DNA from: Lepeophtheirus salmonis
Lineage: Eukaryota > Arthropoda > Copepoda > Siphonostomatoida > Caligidae
Direction: 5' to 3'
Length of the DNA: 64,000 nt
Assembly: GCF_016086655.4 (NCBI RefSeq)
Contig: NC_052132.2
Coordinates: 10,852,805 to 10,916,804, forward strand
The position numbers were made by a program, and so were the translations under genes. Below the pieces are notes generated by a model. That model was not told the origin of the DNA and ran no database searches. It worked only from the letters and a program-made list of their open reading frames with translations. Of the stretch, positions 59,070 through 64,000 are shown one piece after another (positions within the stretch are counted from its first letter, which is position 1; each line of letters opens with the position of its first letter).

Positions 59070-59640
59070 AGTAAATGTAGCCGCTCTCAGAGTGGATGGT
59101 GAGCTCCAAGTGGTGGTGAAAGCTGCAGTAGACATTCTGCTTAGATGGAATAGTCTAAAGGGTGGAAGTTTGGGAAATGCTGCATTCATAAATTGCCCTG
59201 AAGCAACTCTTGTGTTTTCTTTGCAGTGTGGGCAGGTGCTCCATCTTGTTGGAACACCCTAGAAGAAGTGCCAAAGATGTATTTCATGCATGGGAGAACA
59301 TTAGTGTCCAAAACTTTGACGTACGTACCAGCTTGTATTCTAAAGGGAACCACACTGGATTCATTGGCCTCCTCTTGGATGCAACCCGGCTTAACATCAT
59401 CACTTACGCAGGGCGTTTGGTGGTAGAGACATATCGGTGCTCCTCTCCTACAATCTCCAAATGTAATTATTCCATCATTCTGTTGGTTGAAGATATGTTT
59501 AACAGTAAAAGTATTCTCACCAGAAAAGATATTAATGAGTCTGTAGGTTTCCTTGAGGTGGTGCAGGAACTTTTTGCACGCTCCAAATGGACTTTTCTCT
59601 GCTGTTCTGTCAAGAGAGGCCACAGCATACATTTTCCTTC
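59070..59640 (-). pseudogene. maT-like transposase remnant, catalytic domain
   Basis: An open frame of 148 codons (59186-59632) begins in the catalytic domain. Blocks are NIFSGENTFTVKHIFNQQND, CLYHQTPCV, VVPFRIQAGTYVKVLDTNVL then PCMKYIFG, and VFQQDGAPAHTAKKTQELLQ (aspartate codon 59243-59245). The same frame passes one stop and reads FPNFHPLDYSI with the third aspartate. The C-terminal end CSFHHHLELTIHSESGYIY follows in another frame, stop near 59072. The first catalytic position (FSDEK in relatives) is FSGEN. The N-terminal DNA-binding domain is absent. The overlapping 161-codon plus-strand ORF (59210-59695) is its shadow. Confidence 0.7.
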
Positions 59641-60099
59641 TGTCTTTTTATTTACCGAGCTTTTCATTTACATGCACAAATTAAATAAAAGATAAATGAA
59701 GCAAAAAGGTTCACATAAAAGGATCACATTAATAAACATTTTAGTTTATAGTTAACCCGATCAAAAAAAAAAAAACCTACATAATCAATATTTACATATT
59801 ACAGATGAAAAACAACTACATAAAATCTTTCAAAATACAGAATTGATAATACATATTCAAGTATATAACAAAAACCAAAACAAGAGCAAATAAGAATAAA
59901 ATATTAGAATCAATCCACCATTAAAGTCCAAACATTCTCCAAAGTAAGACTATTTCCTTTTAAAAAGCTTTGTCTTACAATCCACTGTAAAGATTCTAAA
60001 TATTTTGAAGACATCTAGGGTTAATACCTATTAAAATCAACTCCATATTTATATCCCGATCCAGAGGTGACTGGAACCGTCAAAGAGAAGGAAGTATAC
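59641..60099. other. Non-coding stretch
   Basis: AT-rich; nothing recognised. Confidence 0.4.
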
Positions 60100-60900
60100 C
60101 TTAAAATCAGGTCAGATGATAACAGCTCTTATCTCTTCAGCTGCTAAGGGGTCATAATTTGTAACTTTGCCCGCAATAAAAGCTTTTGAATTCAGTAACT
60201 CTAATTCCGACGGCCTTGTCTTTGCCGAATACCTTTCGTTTTAAAGTCCCAAACAAAACCAGTGCTTTTGTGAAATATGATTTTTGGTCATTTGGTCCCT
60301 CTTCGTTTTAAGAAATAAATAGATTTAAAATTCCAACACTAGCCAAATCTAGGAAAGTGTGTATGATGGAATTAAAAGTTTTTCCACAATCTTTATATAG
60401 AGCATTATAAAAAATAATGCTCAGCCGAGATTTGAAACTACACAGTAAATTTTTTGACATCATTACTATATAGTAAGGATCTCTCTATTTTTGCATCCCA
60501 AGATTTCGGGAAATCTAAAATTTTTCTAAATAAGCGCCTATATCTCTTTACCAGAGACTTACAAAATTCTTCAATTACGGCAATAAATAACAATTTTGCG
60601 ACTGGACCTCTTTGCCTGCAGCTACTTTTGAGAATAATAGGCTAATTTACAGAACCATCGATCTAGATTGTAGGTCATCTATTACAATAACAGACTCTTA
60701 TAGAATTGCAAAACGTTTAATCAATAGCTTGATAATAGCCCAAAGTATATGGCTGTGGTGAATAAAATCAAATGCCTTCAGTTATCTAAATCAGTTATTT
60801 TCCGGGGGTATTTTCTACGAGGACTTATAGAAGAAGGTAATTTCCATACTTCTCCATCGAATTTTTAAACTTTAAAAGAAACAGAATAAAAGATCAAGGA
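60100..60900 (-). pseudogene. LINE reverse transcriptase fragment, second element
   Basis: Read on the minus strand, RT blocks appear in order. They are AFDFIHHSHILWAIIKLL (about 60725-60780), SSCRQRGPVAKLLFIAVIEE (about 60580-60635, like the GCRQGDPxSPxLFIL block), and SLLYSNDVKKFTV (about 60438-60475). In the last, YSND stands where the catalytic YADD/FADD box should be (codons 60459-60470). Two stops and shifts separate the blocks. The motif set differs from the 5.2-7 kb LINE, so a different family is likely. It abuts a Tc1-like remnant. Confidence 0.6.
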
Positions 60901-60958
60901 ACATGGCAAAAATTTTACACCCTAAAAAACAGATCCCGGTGATTTATTTCTTTTAATA

Positions 60959-61560
60959 CTATTTTTTATTTATTACAAAACATTTTGTGATGTTAACACA
61001 TGAATAATGCCATATAATTTCCGTATTCTGGGAAAATTGCTTCGTTGCCCTCCAAAAATGTTCTGGAATTACGATTAAAATACTCAAAATATTATTAGTT
61101 TTGTTTAAGAACTTATCTTCCAAAACAATCATCTTTACATTAGTTTTTGGATTTACTTTTTTGAAATGCAAGATTCTTATTCGAATATTGAACTTGCACT
61201 CTTTCAAACACTTTCTCTCCAGCTCTTTCTTTACAATACATGATACTCTATACACATTAAGGTTATCAGCTGCCTTTTTTAGAGCCTTGAGCACCCCTGG
61301 GGGGGGGACTTGTTCATCTTCCGTACCATCTCAGTAATTGAGGAAATTTGCAATTTCTTAAAGGCAGACTTCAGACGTTTGACAGACATGAAGGGTTTCC
61401 TCCATATTCTTTTGGAGAGTGCCTTTGGTCTTACCCAATCTTCAACCGCATAGATACATTGTAAAGTGTCTTCCTCAAGGCCCCAGTCTGCTCCCAAATG
61501 ATCTTCTGGGACAATCCTGTAGGGAAGAGGGATGCAATCTTAATCCTAATCTCTAACTGT
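60959..61560 (-). pseudogene. Tc1/maT-like transposase, N-terminal half
   Basis: On the minus strand: IASLFPTGLSQKIIWEQTGA then LRKTLYNVSMRLK, a helix-turn-helix. Next come ALSKRIWRKPFMSVKRLKSA, ISSITEMVRKMNKSP, and after a frameshift in a run of C (minus strand, about 61299-61307) LKKAADNLNVYRVSCIVKKE. It ends FKKVNPKTNVKMIVLEDKFL then NKTNNI, which resembles the ...FSDEKxFxxNxQND first catalytic block. The frame then closes at 60959; no second or third aspartate block follows. Two long ORFs (111 and 72 codons) make it one of the less decayed copies. Confidence 0.6.
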
Positions 61561-61774
61561 ATGGTCATCGCAGTGACTAGAACAATGTTGTTCTTAGCAA
61601 TCCAGAGCTAACTGTTTCTTCAACAACATTACTTTTTGGAACAGTGTAGAAAAATTACTCTTAACCTCTTGATATTTGCATAATTAAGATGAGTAACTAA
61701 TTAGAGTTGGCTCCGTACTTAACAAAGTTGCCCAGAAAATAACGTATAACATCCACTGTCTTATACTTATCAAG

Positions 61775-61880
61775 GTTTTTTTATTAGCTTGCAGGTTTTT
61801 TGGAGTTGACAAACTGAAGAGTGTTTTTTTTTTTTTCCAAAGCTGCTGTAATTATTATTCTATTCCGCAGGAATGAAAAT
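61775..61880 (+). repeat. Interspersed repeat family B, 5' module
   Basis: TTATTAGCTTGCAGGTTTTT then TGGAGTTGACAAACTGAAGA and AAAGCTGCTGTAATTATTAT, then CTATTCCGCAGGAATG, in the order of the 5' part of the 50.64-51.22 kb copy. Confidence 0.55.
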
Positions 61881-62514
61881 TCGTTTTTACTACAAACAAC
61901 CTAAGATTGATAAAGCTCAGAAAAAAGTATGGATAGCTAACTGTTTTCAGATTAGAAAAGGAAAAACTTTTTTTGCGTATGTTCTATTTCTTCATCCTTG
62001 CAAAACCATTGTTATGATAACATCTCCATCTGATATTTAAGTTATAGTTTGCCGTCTACATTTGTGAAACATAATTAATATAATATTATTAGTGAAATAT
62101 GTAAATAATCAAGTGTTAATTAAAGTATAGAAGTTTCTCATTTAAAGAGCAGAAACCTTTAATATTCGATCTTTGAAAATCGTTACATACTAGGCTGTTG
62201 ATTGAAAAAAATACAATTTAATAAAATTTCTTGCTTTCGTTCTTTTCTCATGCTCGCCCAGTTGTCGAGCCATATTCATTGATACTGGGTTACCCATTGA
62301 AAATAATTACTAATTCAATAATTAATTAAGGTTGATTGATTGAAATTAATTTCGATACATTAAAGCAATACAATTCTATACTTATATTATTCGGATTCAA
62401 TTGTTTTGCATCCAATGGTGGCAGAAGCCTGTTTAGTCCAATCTAGTTACTAATGTTCCTATATCTAATGAGAACCATAGTATTACTTATAAGAGAAGAG
62501 AAAAATAATTTATA
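61881..62514. other. Non-coding stretch
   Basis: AT-rich; no gene recognised up to the TA at 62513-62514. Confidence 0.4.
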
Positions 62515-63791
62515 CAGGGTTTGGAAGCAAAACGTAAACTGTTAATAAATACTAATTATAATATTAAGATAGATTTGGTTATTTTCCCGAGCATATTCCG
62601 AATCTCTTGTCCTTTTTGCATAGGTAAACAATATTAAACATTTCTAAAATCTTTCATCATGTGTGATCTTGAAACAAGAAGGTAAAGGATCTCGGACCTT
62701 TTGGATGTCAAAATTGAGGTGGCAGAGTTTATAGACATTGTGAAGTGCTCCAGGAGCCTCATTTTAACAGTGCCCTTGATGAAAAACGATGGAAAAGACC
62801 TCTCAAGTAAAGAAGGAAGTGGGGGACACAACTTGACAAGGGATTTTGAGTTTTTGGGGGACCTGAAGAAGAAGATCAAGGAAGACCCCACAGAATCCAT
62901 GAATCGCCTCTCTAACGAGTTTGACGTTTACGAGGGGACAATCAGGAGGCCTGTGAAGGAGGACGTGGAGTTGTCCTCTTACACAAGGACCCACGTCACC
63001 TGTTGACAGACATTCAGAAGAAAAGGAGGCTGCAATGGTGCAAGAAAGTTCATGCGTCGATGAAGGAAAACGGATCCCCAATAAAAAATTTCTCTGGTGA
63101 GAAGATTTTCACCGTGGATCAGATCTTTAACCATCGAAACGACTGTTGGCTTGGGGGATCACCAGAAGAGGTCAAGGGGGTGTTCTGTATAAAACATCCC
63201 AACCAAACAATGGTCCTGTGGGTCATGGCGTCCGACGGCGCGAAAATAACTTCCTTTTTTTTAAGGCTGGGGATAAAATCGGCCAGGACGCCTTCAACAA
63301 GATGCAGAGGTTCACCATACTGCCATGGCTCAATTCCACCTACCTAAAAGACAACTATGTGTGGATCCACGATAGTTCACCTTGACACACATCGGCCAAA
63401 TGTTCTGCACCGGCAACATAACTGATTTTTGACCCAAGGACATGTGACCATCATCTTCGCCAGATTTGAACCCGTCGGACATTGCTGTGTGGGGCACATT
63501 GGGAGAGGGAGACTAACCAGACGTCTCAACGAACATGGACTCCCTCAAGACTACCAGAGTGAAGGAGTGGAACAACTTGTCGAAGAAGCACATCATCAAA
63601 GCCTGCAAGGTATTCCGCTGCCATGTGGAAGCTCTGATTGCTGCTGAGGGCGGCCATATTGAGTGAGCATGCTCAGAAACGTCTTGTCTCAAAGTTTTGT
63701 TTAAAAAATTTCAAATGATTTATCAAAAAATAACCTTATTGACATTGCTCTAAAATCAGTCATTTAGTCCACGTTTTGCTTCCGAACCCTG
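62515..63791 (+). mobile_element. Nearly complete maT-like element (family M1) with both TIRs
   Basis: Left end CAGGGTTTGGAAGCAAAACG and right end, read inward, CAGGGTTCGGAAGCAAAACG, matching over about 26 bp with few differences. TA flanks are at 62513-62514 and 63792-63793. Length 1277 bp, normal for the superfamily. One decayed transposase reading frame fills the interior. The same TIR occurs at 12.107 kb. Confidence 0.85.
62659..63666 (+). pseudogene. maT-like (D,D37D-type) transposase pseudogene
   Basis: From MCDLETRR (stop at codon 9, 62683-62685) to EALIAAEGGHIE and a TGA at 63664-63666, about 335 residues, the normal size. N-terminal helix-turn-helix: KIEVAEFIDIVKCSRSL; then DPTESMNRLSNEFDVYEGTI and RRPVKED. 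A frameshift near 63000 leads to HLLTDIQKKRRLQWCKK and NFSGEKIFTVDQIFNHRND, then WLGGSPEEVKG, and after a frameshift in a T run (about 63256) KAGDKIGQDAFNKMQRFTIL. The second aspartate is in YVWIHDSSP, and after another shift the third is in SSSPDLNPSDIAVW. The first catalytic D of FSDEK is G (GGT, 63096-63098). The second-to-third spacing is about 35 residues across a frameshift, compatible with a D37D ancestor. It is inactive. Confidence 0.8.
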
Positions 63792-63793
63792 TA

Positions 63794-64000
63794 AATTACA
63801 AAATTACAATGATTCTTAAAAAAGTATAATTTTTAAATTTGTTACAGACCATAAAGTGCGTAGGTGACTAACGATTATTAAGAAATGTAAGAAGTATTAG
63901 GGCAAGTCTTAGAATATAGCGAGTGATGAAAATCCTGTGTATAATGGACATGTAAAAAAACAAAACCGAAGATCAACATGGTAACCCTAATGATTTTGTA
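63794..64000. other. Non-coding flank
   Basis: AT-rich; nothing recognised. Confidence 0.4.

Noticed and set aside
59210..59695. 161-codon plus-strand ORF, the longest in the window
   Set aside because: It lies antisense to the recognisable maT-like transposase (QQDGAPAHT on the minus strand) and is its shadow frame.
1..64000. tRNA, rRNA or snRNA genes
   Set aside because: I looked for B-box-like GGTTCRAATCC words with a matching acceptor stem and for conserved rRNA words; none was convincing.
1..64000. CRISPR array, bacterial operons, phage or plasmid functions
   Set aside because: No regularly spaced repeats, no tightly packed ORFs, no Shine-Dalgarno-led genes; repeat and coding content is that of an animal genome.

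Overview
The window is AT-rich (roughly 70% A+T by eye) animal nuclear DNA. It has no bacterial operons, no long intact ORF, many homopolymer runs, and a dense layer of decayed transposons. The types seen (D37D/maT-like and Tc1-like elements, mariner, hAT, 5'-truncated LINEs, several short interspersed repeat families) would suit a repeat-rich arthropod. A caligid copepod (sea louse) genome is my best guess; this is inference, since no host gene was identified with certainty.

Layout. 1.3-5 kb: two Tc1-like remnants and two internally deleted mariners, one with near-perfect TIRs and TA flanks. 5.2-7 kb: a LINE reverse-transcriptase remnant on the minus strand with a recognisable YADD box. 8.2 kb: a transposase N-terminus. 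10.7-13 kb: four fragments of different TIR elements packed together. 13-18 kb: mostly non-coding, with a perfect 39-bp-arm hairpin at 16.3 kb and two interspersed repeat families. 18.8 kb: a deleted Tc1-like copy. 21.3-22.8 kb: a decayed hAT transposase. 26-29 kb: repeats and an inverted duplication of a possible two-exon gene piece. 31.1, 36.4 and 45.7 kb: short exon-like ORFs that I cannot name. 37.0 kb: a 166-bp hAT-type MITE with an 8-bp target duplication. 39.8-41.1 kb: the best preserved mariner, full length but dead. 41.7-53.3 kb: five further Tc1-like or maT-like remnants, tandem repeats and composite repeats. 55-57.4 kb: small tandem and inverted repeats and a deleted mariner. 58-62 kb: hAT-like, maT-like, LINE and Tc1-like remnants, all on the minus strand. 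62.5-63.8 kb: a nearly complete maT-like element with both TIRs.

All recognised coding material is transposon-derived and carries stops, frameshifts or deletions. No tRNA, rRNA, CRISPR or bacterial signal was seen. I did not find a new biological system. The most useful leads are the perfect hairpin, two maT-like copies sharing the same loss of the first catalytic aspartate, the mariner with exact D-34 spacing but a lost third aspartate, the hAT MITE with its target duplication, and the exon-like inverted duplication near 28 kb.
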